Positions 1 to 9,156 are shown, counted from the first letter of the stretch. The stretch is DNA of 64,000 nt from Melioribacter roseus (GCA_020724265.1 DYHH01000013.1:16329-80328), one strand, 5' to 3'. The notes: generated by a model not told the origin, from the sequence alone. Numbers and translations are program-made.

Positions 1-852
1 TCCGGCATGAAGGGGAATCCATTGATCTGCATATTTTGATACCTGACTAAAATCGGGAGAAAAGACTACTGCTTTAGTTCCGTTGTGACGTGATTCGGCG
101 AAGAAGTGACAGTCGGGTGTGCGTGTCATATTTAAGTTGGCACCCATAACAGCAACCATTTTTGCATTATACCAATCGGCACTTTCGCATACGTCTGTTT
201 GTTCACCCCAAATTTCTGGTGAAGCATTCGGAAGATCGCAGTACCAATCATAAAAACTAAGATTAACACCGCCGAACAATTGAAGAAATCTGCTTCCCGC
301 TGCATAACTCAGCATTGACATTGCAGGTATCGGAGAAAACCCGATTACTCTATCAGGTCCATATTTTTTTGCTGTATAAATATTAGCGGCGGCAATAATT
401 TCAAGGACTTCATCCCAAGACGTTCTTCTGAATCCCCCTTTACCGCGTGCAGTTTGGTATTCTTTTCTTTTTGCCCTGTTGTTCTGTAAATTTTCCCACG
501 CTTTTAACGGGTCTCCGGTTTTAAGTTTTTCTTCTCGATATGCATCAATCAAGGCACCTCTTACAAGAGGATATTTAATACGAAGAGGACTATATAAATA
601 CCATGAAAAAGAAATCCCGCGCTGACAGCCACGCGGTTCATATGGGGGCAGGGTGCTTTCTAATAAAGGATAATCCAATTGTTGTGTTTCCCAAACTACT
701 ATTCCGTCTTTAACATGAATCTGCCATGAACAGCCGCCGGTGCAATTTACACCGTGCGTACTTCTTACAATTCTATCGTGTTGAAAACGGTTGCGGTAAA
801 ACTCCTCCCACTTTCTCGTATCGGGAGAAATTATATCTTTAATCCAGCTCAT
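1..852 (-). CDS. narG: respiratory nitrate reductase alpha subunit, N-terminal part
   Basis: This is the first 284 codons of a molybdenum nitrate reductase catalytic subunit; the gene continues past the left edge (family length about 1200 residues). The N-terminus shows the FS0 [4Fe-4S] ligand set of NarG: His33, Cys37 and Cys41 in [10 protein letters not shown] and Cys76 in EPRGCQRG. The motif [10 protein letters not shown] follows, whose Asp202 corresponds to the Mo-ligating Asp of E. coli NarG. The stretch before it (start at the ATG at 850-852) has no twin-arginine signal, so the enzyme should face the cytoplasm, unlike archaeal-type exported NarG. It lies 24 bp downstream of the diheme cytochrome c gene and is probably co-transcribed from the promoter near 1.8 kb. 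Role by family: reduction of nitrate to nitrite with quinol or cytochrome electrons. Identification is firm; the rest of the operon cannot be seen. Confidence 0.95.
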   Translation of the reverse strand, partial: MSWIKDIISPDTRKWEEFYRNRFQHDRIVRSTHGVNCTGGCSWQIHVKDGIVVWETQQLDYPLLESTLPPYEPRGCQRGISFSWYLYSPLRIKYPLVRGALIDAYREEKLKTGDPLKAWENLQNNRAKRKEYQTARGKGGFRRTSWDEVLEIIAAANIYTAKKYGPDRVIGFSPIPAMSMLSYAAGSRFLQLFGGVNLSFYDWYCDLPNASPEIWGEQTDVCESADWYNAKMVAVMGANLNMTRTPDCHFFAESRHNGTKAVVFSPDFSQVSKYADQWIPLHAG

Positions 853-876
853 AGACTCACTTATATTTATTAAAAA

Positions 877-1701
877 TTATCGAAACGAATTAACGCTGTA
901 TTTTTTTACCCGTCTCCAATTCAATAAAAATATTAGGAAGACGATATTGATGCCGAAGATGGTAATTATTAACAAATTTATTTCACCGCTGTTTGAAGCG
1001 GATTGAACTATTCCTTTATTATCAGTATAGTAAAGAAATGCAAGTATGTCTTTGATCTCTTGATCGTTAAGAGGATTATCTCGGTATGAGGTTATCATTG
1101 CCGGGAATGGCGGGTTTCTAACAATGCCATCAACACCGGCTGGACTAAGTCGTGTGAAAGCTGTTGTTAAATCTTTAGCCAACAAACCGCCGTTAAAAAC
1201 TCCCGGTACTTGTACATTATGACAAACGATACAGGGGGCACCCCGGTTTTGAAATTTTGCTCTTCCCTCGAATAAATCTTTTCCTCGTTGAATATCCGCA
1301 TCGGTAACCGAAGCCGCGCTAAATATTTGTGCAGGTGTTCTGCGTATTGTATCGCCTGGATCAGGACTATTTGCTGCAATATATTTTAGAACCTCTAAAG
1401 TTTCGTTTCTGTTTATCGGCTGATCGGGCATTAAAATTTTATTGTATTGTTCGTAAACCGCAATTGCGAGTGAATCGCCGGAGTTGATTAAACTTTGTGA
1501 AGATCGAATAAATTCTATTAACCAGTCTTCGTCCCGTTTTGTTGTGATATTGGCAAGATCGGGACCGACTCTTTGTCCTTCACCAACAGTATGGCATGCA
1601 AAACATTTGTCATAAAATATTTTTTCCCCGGAAGATTGGGCATAATGATTGGGAAGATACATTAAACTGACTATCGCAATAATTATTATCTTCTTTTTCA
1701 T
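877..1701 (-). CDS. membrane-anchored diheme cytochrome c, first gene of the nitrate reductase operon
   Basis: A 274-residue protein with a signal peptide (residues 1-21, MKKKIIIIAI onward), two c-type heme sites (CFACH, Cys33/Cys36/His37; CIVCH, Cys157/Cys160/His161) and one C-terminal membrane helix around residues 241-261 followed by a basic tail. The heme domains therefore face the periplasm with a C-terminal anchor. I chose the ATG at 1699-1701 rather than a start 63 bp upstream because it begins a proper signal peptide and has AGGA about ten bases before it. It lies directly upstream of narG, a position like narC or other Nar-associated cytochromes. It probably carries electrons to or from the reductase (inference). 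Its promoter carries the CAGAAT-N4-ATTCTG operator. Confidence 0.88.
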   Translation of the reverse strand: MKKKIIIIAIVSLMYLPNHYAQSSGEKIFYDKCFACHTVGEGQRVGPDLANITTKRDEDWLIEFIRSSQSLINSGDSLAIAVYEQYNKILMPDQPINRNETLEVLKYIAANSPDPGDTIRRTPAQIFSAASVTDADIQRGKDLFEGRAKFQNRGAPCIVCHNVQVPGVFNGGLLAKDLTTAFTRLSPAGVDGIVRNPPFPAMITSYRDNPLNDQEIKDILAFLYYTDNKGIVQSASNSGEINLLIITIFGINIVFLIFLLNWRRVKKYSVNSFR

Positions 1702-1769
1702 AAAAATATATCCTGCAGATTTTTTATTTATTCCCGTAAAGAGACGACAGTCAAGAAAAAACACATAAT

Positions 1770-1819
1770 CAGAATATTTATTCTGTTTTTAATTTAGGAG
1801 AATAATATATCAGACGCAA
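1770..1819 (-). promoter_or_regulatory. nar promoter with Rrf2-type palindromic operator
   Basis: Read on the minus strand: a -35 box TTGCGT (1814-1819), a 17-bp spacer, a -10 box TAAATT (1791-1796), five bases, then the perfect palindrome CAGAAT-N4-ATTCTG (1770-1785) covering the expected transcription start. The nir promoter at 25.07-25.12 kb has the same arms, the same N4 spacer and the same five-base gap. A site on the start point fits a repressor. Confidence 0.75.
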
Positions 1820-1822
1820 GTA

Positions 1823-1844
1823 TTTCCGAAAATATTTTCGGAAA
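1823..1844. repeat. 22-bp perfect palindrome in the nar/DUF5694 divergent region
   Basis: Two 11-bp halves (TTTCCGAAAAT and its reverse complement) meet without a spacer. It lies just upstream of the nar -35 box, in the 286-bp space between two divergent genes. It could be an activator site or a hairpin; no protein can be assigned. An outer inverted pair ATCAGACG (1809-1816) and CGTCTGAT (1910-1917) surrounds it. Confidence 0.6.
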
Positions 1845-1987
1845 ATATTATCTGATTTCAATTAAATTTTTCTTCTCTTATTCTGATGAAACCTTCGATA
1901 TTCTTAAGACGTCTGATTATTTTTTTTAATTATTGGATTACAAAACTACGTTAATAAATAAAAGTATATTCAACCGGAGAAAAGAAA

Positions 1988-2866
1988 ATGAAAACATTCT
2001 ATAAACCCTTCCTACTTGTCTTTTTAATACTTGTTGTATGTAATAAGATAATTGCTCAATCAGAGGGTAATAAAGAAATTATTGGTGCGGAAGTAATGAT
2101 CCTCGGTACTTTTCATTTTGCTTACCCGAATTTAGACAGGATAAAAATTGAAGAGAAAGATCAATTAGATTTTACATCACCGGAAAGACAAAAAGAAATC
2201 GAACAGCTTGTTGAGCAAATTGCTCAATTCAAACCGACTAAGATTGCCGTTGAATTGAAAACTTGGTCACAACATAAAATTGATTCCTTGTACAATGAAT
2301 ACTTAAAAGGAAATTATGAACTTCCGATTAATGAAAGCTATCAGGTTGGATTTCGACTTGCGAAAATGCTGAACCACAAACGCGTTTACTGTGTTGATGC
2401 CTGGGGAAATATCAACGAATTTTTTGACGGTGATAATATAAATGTATTCACTCCCAAAAAGGAAAAGCTTTCTATGTTCGAAAAATTGAAAGCATACTCC
2501 GATTCTTTATTAACTGCCGATAAAGACAATGTTGATGAAAGAAACTCTTCCGTATATAATAAAACATTACAGGAAATTTTATATGAATCAAATCAGCCGG
2601 ACAAAATAAGCCGGGATCATGCAAGTTATCTTAACAATCTATTTCTCTTTGAAGAGCACGAAGGTGATTATTCCGGTGTAGATTGGTTATCGGCTTCTTG
2701 GTTCAATAGAAATATGAGAATATTCCGTAACATTCAGAGAATAACAGAAAGTGCGGATGATAGAATTTTTATCCTTTACGGTTCCGGTCATTTGTATCTA
2801 TTGCAAAGTTTATTAGCGGAATCACAAAGATATAATGTTGTATCGGTGCTTGACTATATCAAATAG
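1988..2866 (+). CDS. DUF5694 family exported protein (TraB/GumN-like)
   Basis: A 292-residue protein with a signal peptide (about residues 1-23, ending IIAQ). The core begins with VMILGTFHFAYPN and includes IAVELKTW, and a late motif ILYGSGHLYLLQSLL. This pattern (GTFH, an acidic E, then GxGH near the end) is that of DUF5694 and the distantly related TraB/GumN proteins, some of which are thought to be metal-dependent hydrolases. The exact biochemical role is unknown. It is divergent from the nar operon and separated by 61 bp from the downstream acetyltransferase gene. AGGAGA-like purine-rich sequence (accggagaaaagaaa) precedes the ATG. Confidence 0.75.
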   Translation: MKTFYKPFLLVFLILVVCNKIIAQSEGNKEIIGAEVMILGTFHFAYPNLDRIKIEEKDQLDFTSPERQKEIEQLVEQIAQFKPTKIAVELKTWSQHKIDSLYNEYLKGNYELPINESYQVGFRLAKMLNHKRVYCVDAWGNINEFFDGDNINVFTPKKEKLSMFEKLKAYSDSLLTADKDNVDERNSSVYNKTLQEILYESNQPDKISRDHASYLNNLFLFEEHEGDYSGVDWLSASWFNRNMRIFRNIQRITESADDRIFILYGSGHLYLLQSLLAESQRYNVVSVLDYIK

Positions 2867-2927
2867 ATATTTGCTTTGATTATCTTGGGGTTGGCTTCAA
2901 TGCTTTGGTAAACCTATTTTACTTTTT

Positions 2928-3689
2928 ATGGAAGAATACAAGCTAAAGAAATATTTATCCCGTATTAAGTACAACAAAAATGTCCGTGCTGATCTTGATA
3001 CGTTAATTGAATTACAAAAGTGTCATTTATTAAATATTCCGTTTGAAAATCTTGATATACATAACGGAACACCGATAACAATCGATGTAGAAAAGTTCTA
3101 CAATAAAATTGTTGAGAACAAAAGAGGCGGATTTTGTTATGAGCTTAACGGGCTGTTTAACGAGTTGTTGAAAACCGTTGGATTCAAAACATTTCTTGTG
3201 TCGGCACGGGTTTTTGATACCGAAGAAAATTACAGCGATGAGTTTGATCATCTTGCTGTTATAGTTTCGTTTCATAATGAACAGTGGTTAACCGATGTAG
3301 GCTTTGGCGAGTTCGCTTTTTCTCCGCTTAAAATTATGACCGGCATTGAACAAAAAGATGCAAGAGGTATTTTTAGAATAAATCAATTTGATGAAGAATA
3401 CATTGCCGTGCAGAAACAAATACCCGGCGGATGGAAAAATGAATATCTTATTTCATTGATACCAAGAAACATTTCGGAGTTTTCTGAAAAGTGTTATTAT
3501 CATCAAACCTCACCCGATTCACATTTTACACAGAAAAAGTTGTGCAGTATTCCAACTCGAAACGGACGAATCACACTCACAGATAAAAGTCTGAAGATTA
3601 CAAACAATGAAAGTATTGAAGAGAAAGAAATTAAAAACGAGGAACAGTTTTATCAACTGTTAAAGGAGTACTTCAGTATTGAATTCTAA
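2928..3689 (+). CDS. arylamine N-acetyltransferase
   Basis: A 253-residue member of the NAT family, which moves an acetyl group from acetyl-CoA to aromatic amines and hydrazines via a cysteine intermediate. The catalytic triad is visible at near-canonical spacing: Cys70 in RGGFCYELN, His108 in FDHLAV and Asp123 in LTDVGFGEF. The N-terminal helical segment with NIPFENLDIH is also typical. Length is a little under the usual 260-280 residues. No signal peptide, so cytoplasmic. It stands alone after the DUF5694 gene and is convergent with the barrel gene that follows. Physiological substrate unknown. Confidence 0.93.
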   Translation: MEEYKLKKYLSRIKYNKNVRADLDTLIELQKCHLLNIPFENLDIHNGTPITIDVEKFYNKIVENKRGGFCYELNGLFNELLKTVGFKTFLVSARVFDTEENYSDEFDHLAVIVSFHNEQWLTDVGFGEFAFSPLKIMTGIEQKDARGIFRINQFDEEYIAVQKQIPGGWKNEYLISLIPRNISEFSEKCYYHQTSPDSHFTQKKLCSIPTRNGRITLTDKSLKITNNESIEEKEIKNEEQFYQLLKEYFSIEF

Positions 3690-3736
3690 GATGCAGCTTT
3701 GAATAGTATTAATGCTTTCGTAAAGTTGGAAATTGA

Positions 3737-5080
3737 TTAAAACGCATGATCCACATACATCTGCATAAACATTCCTTCTTTACCGAAAGCGGCATCGGCT
3801 CTTAGAATAAGATTATTCATAAAAATTCTGATACCACCGCCGGCGCTCCATTTCATATCGGTATGAAGTGTTTCTATATTCCATTCCGGCGCAACTCTGC
3901 CGAGTTCCGCAAAAACAGCAAGCTGAAGCCAGTGTACATTCAACTTTCTGGTTAACGACCAATAATCAAAAGGATTCCATGGGATTATTTGTCTATATTC
4001 GGCGCCGTAATAAATTGCCGCTCTATCGTTAAACCTTCCTTCGTAATAAGCACGCAGTCTATATCTTCCGCCGAGGTATGCCCCGGTATAAGGGGGCGGG
4101 CGGTGATATATTTTAATTAAATTCCCTTGAGGATCAACACCTTCAACATCATAACTATCCCAGGTTAATGTGTTAACCGTCCAGAAGTCGAGAGCTAAAA
4201 CTTTCGGCAGAGAATTTTTTCTGCCGAGCATTTCGTTTAATGGAAGATACCAACGAAGATCAGTTTCAATTACACTCCATGGCGCCATCGTACCGAACCA
4301 TCCGAAGTCTCTTCTAAATGCGAACTTCTGAAGACTGCCTCGAGTTGGGTTGACATAGAAATCCGTATTCTCCCTTGTCAATGCAAATTCAATTCCGTTG
4401 GTTGCAAATGCAACTCTCTTTCTATAAAAAGGTTTTATATCAATGAATGTTCTACCACTTACAAAAGGGTTCCAATGAGTTCCGCCCATTTCCCCCGATT
4501 TTAAAATTCCATTTTCAAGATCGGGCATAAAATACACTTGATCTTTACCGTGACCGATAGGCAGGAGAAACCTGAATTTCATTTCATACCATTGATCGGA
4601 ACCGCTTACTTCGATATAATCATTTTCATCTGATTCATTACTACCCGAACGCGGTTTATTGGAATCAACGTTAATATTAGCGGGATCATCTTTATAAACT
4701 TTCAACACTCCAAAGTATCCGCCGAGAATATCTGGTGCGATATATATTCTTGGATAAAACGGCAAGTAAAATTCTCTAAATTGAATAAAGCCGTACTTAG
4801 TTCCGTTAGTACTAATCAACCCACCGGCATAAAGAGACATATTCTTCTGCGAAAGTCCTTGAATACCAACAAACCCTCCGGCAGCCCAGCCGAATATTTC
4901 ACTGTAAAGAGCAAACGGCAGCGCGGAGATTACAATTTCTTTTTTTTCTTCTTTTAGAGAATCTTCTTTTTCTACATTGTCTGTAATCCCATACGAAGAA
5001 AAGTAAGATTGGTTATCATAACTTTGCGCTGTAATGCTAATAGAGATAATTGTTGTTAATATTATGAGTAAGTATATCAT
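3737..5080 (-). CDS. outer-membrane beta-barrel protein (surface-antigen/Omp85-like)
   Basis: About 447 residues from the ATG at 5078-5080 (MIYLLIILTT), chosen over an upstream start because it begins the signal peptide, which ends near ITAQ. The mature part is a string of alternating amphipathic strands rich in Tyr, Trp and Phe, with YGAEYRQIIPWNPFDYW and LQLAVFAELGRVAPEW near the end and a C-terminal aromatic residue (DHAF). This is the signature of a barrel inserted by the BAM machine. It resembles bacterial surface-antigen barrels without POTRA domains. It is the last gene of the long minus-strand run, 50 bp after the inositol phosphate synthase, and may be the outer-membrane partner of that system (inference). 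Confidence 0.75.
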   Translation of the reverse strand: MIYLLIILTTIISISITAQSYDNQSYFSSYGITDNVEKEDSLKEEKKEIVISALPFALYSEIFGWAAGGFVGIQGLSQKNMSLYAGGLISTNGTKYGFIQFREFYLPFYPRIYIAPDILGGYFGVLKVYKDDPANINVDSNKPRSGSNESDENDYIEVSGSDQWYEMKFRFLLPIGHGKDQVYFMPDLENGILKSGEMGGTHWNPFVSGRTFIDIKPFYRKRVAFATNGIEFALTRENTDFYVNPTRGSLQKFAFRRDFGWFGTMAPWSVIETDLRWYLPLNEMLGRKNSLPKVLALDFWTVNTLTWDSYDVEGVDPQGNLIKIYHRPPPYTGAYLGGRYRLRAYYEGRFNDRAAIYYGAEYRQIIPWNPFDYWSLTRKLNVHWLQLAVFAELGRVAPEWNIETLHTDMKWSAGGGIRIFMNNLILRADAAFGKEGMFMQMYVDHAF

Positions 5081-5130
5081 ATCATATTTAGAATGAAAAC
5101 TGCTCAAATCGAGACCGACCAATAGGTGAT

Positions 5131-6474
5131 CTAATCATAGCATTCATATTCTTCAACACTATGCTCCACGCCGTTTGTGTCAAGATGTGTAATCGGCATT
5201 TCGTTCATTAATTCTCTAAGTGTGTTTTTCAACTTCATTGATTGAATAAACAAATCGTGTTCGGGAACAATATTTTCCGAATGCATAGGGCTCTTAAAGA
5301 ACAACGACAACCATTCTTGTATTCCTTTCATATTGCTGCGTTGAGCAAGATCAGCAAAGAGGATAAGATCGAGCATAATCGGTGCTGCAAGAATCGAATC
5401 GCGGCAGAGGAAATTAATTTTCAATTCCATCGGGTAACCAAGCCAGCCGAAGATATCTATATTATCCCACCCTTCCTTATTATCGCCGCGCGGCGGATAA
5501 TAATTAATACGAACTTTGTGATAGTAATTCGAATAAAGTTCTTTGTACAATTCCGGTTGAAGAATTGTGTTTAAAACAGAAAGTTTACTTTCTTCTTTAG
5601 TTTTGAATGAACCGGGGTCATCCAATACTTCGCCGTCTCTATTACCTAAAATGTTATCAGAAAACCAACCGTTTAGACCTAGCATCCTCATTTTCAACAT
5701 TGGCGCAATTACTGTTTTGATCAACGTTTGCCCGGTTTTAAAATCTTTACCGGCAATCGGCACCTCTTTTTTGATCGCAAGATCAACTATCGCCGGAATA
5801 TCCACACAAAGATTTGGCGAACCGTTAATAAACGGTGCACCTTCCGAAACTGCTGCATATGCATAAAGCATACTTGGTGAAATATCCGGGTCGTTATTTT
5901 TCATACCCTCTTCAAATGCTTCGATAGTTTTATGAACATCTTTCTGCTCAATAAATATTTCAGTACTTCCTGCCCAAACTACAACTACCCTTTCGAGAGA
6001 ATTCGCTTCTTTAAATAATTCAATATCGTCACGAAGTTGCTGCATTAGTTCATGCTTTGTTTTACCTTTCTTTACAAAATCTCCATTTAATCTTTTGACA
6101 TAATTTTGATCGAAGACTGCTTTCATTGGTTTGATTGACTTCAACTCATCTGTGACATTGTTGAGATCGTTTTCATTCAATACTTTAGCATACTTTGCTG
6201 CATCGTAACAGTTTTCTTCTCTAATATCCCATCCACCGAAAACGAGATCATCAATTGAATTCAACGGAACAAAATCTTTAATACGCGGGAAATGATTATC
6301 GCTTCTTTTTCCAATCCGGACTGTTCCCATTTGTGTTAAAGAACCAATCGGCAGAGACAAACCTTTTCTAACGGCAAAGATGCCGGCTAAAAAAGTAGTT
6401 GATACTGCTCCGTTTAATCCTACGATTAAAACGCCAAGCTTCCCACCGGGTTTTTGAATTTCATAATTTTTCAT
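5131..6474 (-). CDS. ino1: myo-inositol-1-phosphate synthase
   Basis: A 447-residue NAD-dependent enzyme that converts glucose 6-phosphate to inositol 1-phosphate (EC 5.5.1.4). Visible family features are the Rossmann loop VGLNGAVSTT near the N-terminus, VFGGWDIREENCYDAAKYA, VVVWAGSTE, the conserved block GAPFINGSPN, and IAGKDFKTGQT, which carries the active-site lysine region, then RGDNKEGWDNIDIFGW. The start is the ATG at 6472-6474 with AAAGGAGAG upstream. It is 34 bp after the HAD gene. Together with the nucleotidyltransferase and CDP-alcohol phosphotransferase-like genes a few kb upstream it points to a CDP-inositol or phosphatidylinositol-type pathway. Confidence 0.95.
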   Translation of the reverse strand: MKNYEIQKPGGKLGVLIVGLNGAVSTTFLAGIFAVRKGLSLPIGSLTQMGTVRIGKRSDNHFPRIKDFVPLNSIDDLVFGGWDIREENCYDAAKYAKVLNENDLNNVTDELKSIKPMKAVFDQNYVKRLNGDFVKKGKTKHELMQQLRDDIELFKEANSLERVVVVWAGSTEIFIEQKDVHKTIEAFEEGMKNNDPDISPSMLYAYAAVSEGAPFINGSPNLCVDIPAIVDLAIKKEVPIAGKDFKTGQTLIKTVIAPMLKMRMLGLNGWFSDNILGNRDGEVLDDPGSFKTKEESKLSVLNTILQPELYKELYSNYYHKVRINYYPPRGDNKEGWDNIDIFGWLGYPMELKINFLCRDSILAAPIMLDLILFADLAQRSNMKGIQEWLSLFFKSPMHSENIVPEHDLFIQSMKLKNTLRELMNEMPITHLDTNGVEHSVEEYECYD

Positions 6475-6508
6475 TTTTCTCTCCTTTAGACTATCTTGTT
6501 GAGGTTAA

Positions 6509-7213
6509 TTATATTTTTAAAATATTAGGTAACTCTTTAAGTGATTTGATTATTATATCTGCGCTGCTTGTATCCGAAGGCTCTTTCCAGCTTTTACCTT
6601 TAAGCCAGACGGTGGTACAGCCTAATTGTTTTGCGGGAACAATATCGTTTTCGTATGAATCGCCGACAACCATAGTTTCTTTAGCATTTGCTTCCAACCG
6701 GTAAAGCGCAAGTTGAAATATTTTTTTATTTGGTTTCCTTACCCCGACTAAAGTTGAATCAATTACTACTTTGAAGTATTTACGCAGATCAATTTCCTTT
6801 AATACTGTTTCAACATTGCCGTAATAATTCGAAACTAAACCGAGCCTGTATTCACTATCAAGCAAAGCAAGAGTTAGTTTCGTGATTTCAATATTGTCAA
6901 GAACGGTCTTCATACAATACCGGCTAATATTTTCAACAATCAAAAAATATATTTCCGAAAGAAGCTGCATATTTTCAAAGTATTTTAGTTGATATGTAAT
7001 TTGTGTTTCGTAAGTCTTGCTTAAGCTAAAATATGGTTTGATCACATCAGCAATATTTCTTTCAGAATAAACGAAAGCATTTCGGAAATCTTCTTTCTCG
7101 ACTGGTATTTGAAAATGTTGATATACCTTCCAGAATTTTTCACTCCAATGAATACCATCGGTATCGAGTGTGCCTCCGTAATCGAAGATTATATTTTTTA
7201 TTTTTTTATTCAT
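6509..7213 (-). CDS. HAD-superfamily hydrolase
   Basis: A 234-residue HAD protein of the class I-cap type. Motif I is IIFDYGGTLD (nucleophile Asp11), motif II the GLVSNY segment, motif III the Lys in GVRKPNKKIF, motif IV VVGDSYENDI. The usual second Asp of motif I (two residues after the nucleophile) is Gly13, as in a minority of HAD proteins, so phosphatase activity should not be taken for granted. It overlaps the flippase gene by 4 bp (ATGA) and precedes ino1. A role as a phosphatase for inositol phosphate or a phosphorylated lipid headgroup is an inference from the neighbours. Confidence 0.88.
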   Translation of the reverse strand: MNKKIKNIIFDYGGTLDTDGIHWSEKFWKVYQHFQIPVEKEDFRNAFVYSERNIADVIKPYFSLSKTYETQITYQLKYFENMQLLSEIYFLIVENISRYCMKTVLDNIEITKLTLALLDSEYRLGLVSNYYGNVETVLKEIDLRKYFKVVIDSTLVGVRKPNKKIFQLALYRLEANAKETMVVGDSYENDIVPAKQLGCTTVWLKGKSWKEPSDTSSADIIIKSLKELPNILKI

Positions 7214-8223
7214 TTTATATCCGCATAACCGATTATTTCATTTTTAGCCGGTTTTGTTTTGCGTAATTGAATTAACAACAATCCAACTAAAATCCAGAAG
7301 AACTCTCTAATTCTATTAATTAATCCGATATAAATTCCGATTGCCGAAGTGAACTTCAATAGCCCCATTATAAAATACAGGCTTCCTTCACGCACACCCA
7401 AATTCATAGGGATGAAAAAGAATAAGTTCATAAACAAAGAAGAAAAAGCATTTATATAAATTGCTTCTTGAAAAGATATTTCGATTCCAATTGCTCGGAG
7501 GATAAATATAAATTCGATCGAAGCAATGAAACGTGAAGTAACTTCAGTAAATAAAGAAGTGTAAAAATCTCTTTTACTATTTTTATAGAAATCAACTATT
7601 TGATGATCGATAACCTTGAGCGTATCTTCTTTTAATTTTATTTTTTCTACAAGTTTTGTTGTAAATGGAAGTTTCGGAATGATTTTAATAATGCTTTCAA
7701 AGATTCCGTTTTTATGGCGTGAATAGAAAAACCATACGCCCAGCAGTGCAATTATAAATCCCGCGCCGAAAATTATTTGTATCTCTTTAGACAGAGTTAA
7801 CGAGAATAGTACAAGTATAATTGCTGCTATCCAAAAGATAAATGACGAAAGAAAATGAAGCATAGAATAAAGTATAACAGAAGAAACAGCTTTTTGAGTA
7901 CCGAGTTTATCTTTTAAAGCAAATACTTTATAAGGTTCGCCGCCAAGATTTACAACCGGCGTTATATAGTTAATTGCAAATCCGCTTAGTAAAATTGAGA
8001 ATATATCTATGAATGATACTTTATCCTTATGCGGCTTCAATATTATCTGCCAGGCGAACGTATTCAATAAATAAACAAAGAACCAGACGCCAATTATCGG
8101 CACAATCCACCATCCGGTTTTTTCAACATTTGCAATAATATTTTCAAGACCGAATTCGTTTATAAGAAAAGCAAATATCAGCAGTCCGGCAATAAAGAAT
8201 ATTATTTTAATTTTTCTATTCAT
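7210..8223 (-). CDS. flippase-like membrane protein (LPG synthase TM / UPF0104 family)
   Basis: A 337-residue integral membrane protein with about eight hydrophobic helices. Family signatures are VYLLNTFAWQIILKP, the GFAINYITPVVNLGGEPYK segment and a late MNLGVREGSLYFIMG. It matches the transmembrane domain of lysylphosphatidylglycerol synthase (MprF) and AglD without the soluble aminoacyltransferase domain. Members of this family are linked to lipid flipping or lipid modification at the inner membrane. It is sandwiched between the CDP-alcohol phosphotransferase-like gene (12 bp) and the HAD gene (4-bp overlap). A role in turning the product lipid to the outer leaflet is likely but unproven. 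Confidence 0.85.
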   Translation of the reverse strand: MNRKIKIIFFIAGLLIFAFLINEFGLENIIANVEKTGWWIVPIIGVWFFVYLLNTFAWQIILKPHKDKVSFIDIFSILLSGFAINYITPVVNLGGEPYKVFALKDKLGTQKAVSSVILYSMLHFLSSFIFWIAAIILVLFSLTLSKEIQIIFGAGFIIALLGVWFFYSRHKNGIFESIIKIIPKLPFTTKLVEKIKLKEDTLKVIDHQIVDFYKNSKRDFYTSLFTEVTSRFIASIEFIFILRAIGIEISFQEAIYINAFSSLFMNLFFFIPMNLGVREGSLYFIMGLLKFTSAIGIYIGLINRIREFFWILVGLLLIQLRKTKPAKNEIIGYADIK

Positions 8224-8235
8224 CGTTATCGCTTG

Positions 8236-9156
8236 TTAAAGAGCAATTAAGCGTTTATTAATTTCTTTATAAATAACGTCGCTGTTTTTTTCATGTTTTA
8301 ATATGACATATACAAATAAAATGTTCAGCAAAGTAAGTTCGAATAGGAAATAAAGCTCCGGCAGCTTTATAAACAAAGTGAAGAATAAAAATATCATTCG
8401 TGTATTTGTTGTAAGAATATTGAAATATTTTATTAGCTGTTTGTTAAGCAAACGGTAAATGGATGATAATTGTGAGTGTGTACTAATATTCAACTTTTCT
8501 TTAGTTAGCCGATAAAGTTTGATAATGTTTTTCGAAAACAACTCCTGTTGAATAGTATAATTAAGATAAACTCTCATTAAGAACTTTTGCGGAAAGTTTT
8601 TCAGCCATCTTAATTCTTTGTAGTCTTCCTTTAGTTTAGTTGATTCATCTATTTCACCTATATTATTGCCGTGCACAAACATTAAGTAGTAATTACGATA
8701 ATAATCCGCATAAGCAGATTGAAAAGAATGGCTGATTCCGGCAATTAAAATAAAGAGTAAGATAAAAGGATCGTACCCGTTGCTGATTAATCTGAAGTAT
8801 AAATGAAAATAAATACTTACAAACCATAAATTTCCGCCAAAGCCGTCCAGGATTCTTCCGATTCTACTTTTGGTATTTGTAATTCTTGCCAGCTGACCAT
8901 CGGCACTATCCATTGCATTGGCAAGAATTAAAAGTGCTATTCCGTAAAGGTTAAGAGTAATATCGCTGTAGTAAAAAAAATGTCCCGCTGCAACTCCGAC
9001 AAATATGCTGATGATAGTAACTGCATTAGGAGTTAGCCCCACCGACTTAGATGCAAGCGCCATCACATAGCCTAAGGGTCTATAAAATATTCTATCAATT
9101 ATTTCTTCAGTATCTTTTGCTTTATATGTTGATTTAATTGATTGCACTTGTACCAT
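8236..9156 (-). CDS. CDP-alcohol phosphatidyltransferase family protein with an altered active site
   Basis: A 306-residue membrane protein of the family that joins a CDP-activated alcohol to a second alcohol. The signature Dx2DGx2ARx8Gx3Dx3D is present except at its last position: Asp83, Asp86, Gly87, Ala90, Arg91, Gly100 and Asp104 are in place, but the fourth Asp is Gly108 (ILDGFGGN). I confirmed the codons by reading the reverse strand. The fourth Asp is the proposed catalytic base, so this protein is either a divergent subfamily or inactive in the classical reaction. Extra residues at the C-terminus carry two more helices (IFLFFTLFIKLPELYFLFEL). The nucleotidyltransferase two genes upstream could provide its CDP substrate (inference). 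Confidence 0.85.
   Translation of the reverse strand: MVQVQSIKSTYKAKDTEEIIDRIFYRPLGYVMALASKSVGLTPNAVTIISIFVGVAAGHFFYYSDITLNLYGIALLILANAMDSADGQLARITNTKSRIGRILDGFGGNLWFVSIYFHLYFRLISNGYDPFILLFILIAGISHSFQSAYADYYRNYYLMFVHGNNIGEIDESTKLKEDYKELRWLKNFPQKFLMRVYLNYTIQQELFSKNIIKLYRLTKEKLNISTHSQLSSIYRLLNKQLIKYFNILTTNTRMIFLFFTLFIKLPELYFLFELTLLNILFVYVILKHEKNSDVIYKEINKRLIAL

Noticed and set aside
5242..5866. Two plus-strand frames opposite ino1
   Set aside because: The opposite strand codes a strongly conserved enzyme over the full length.
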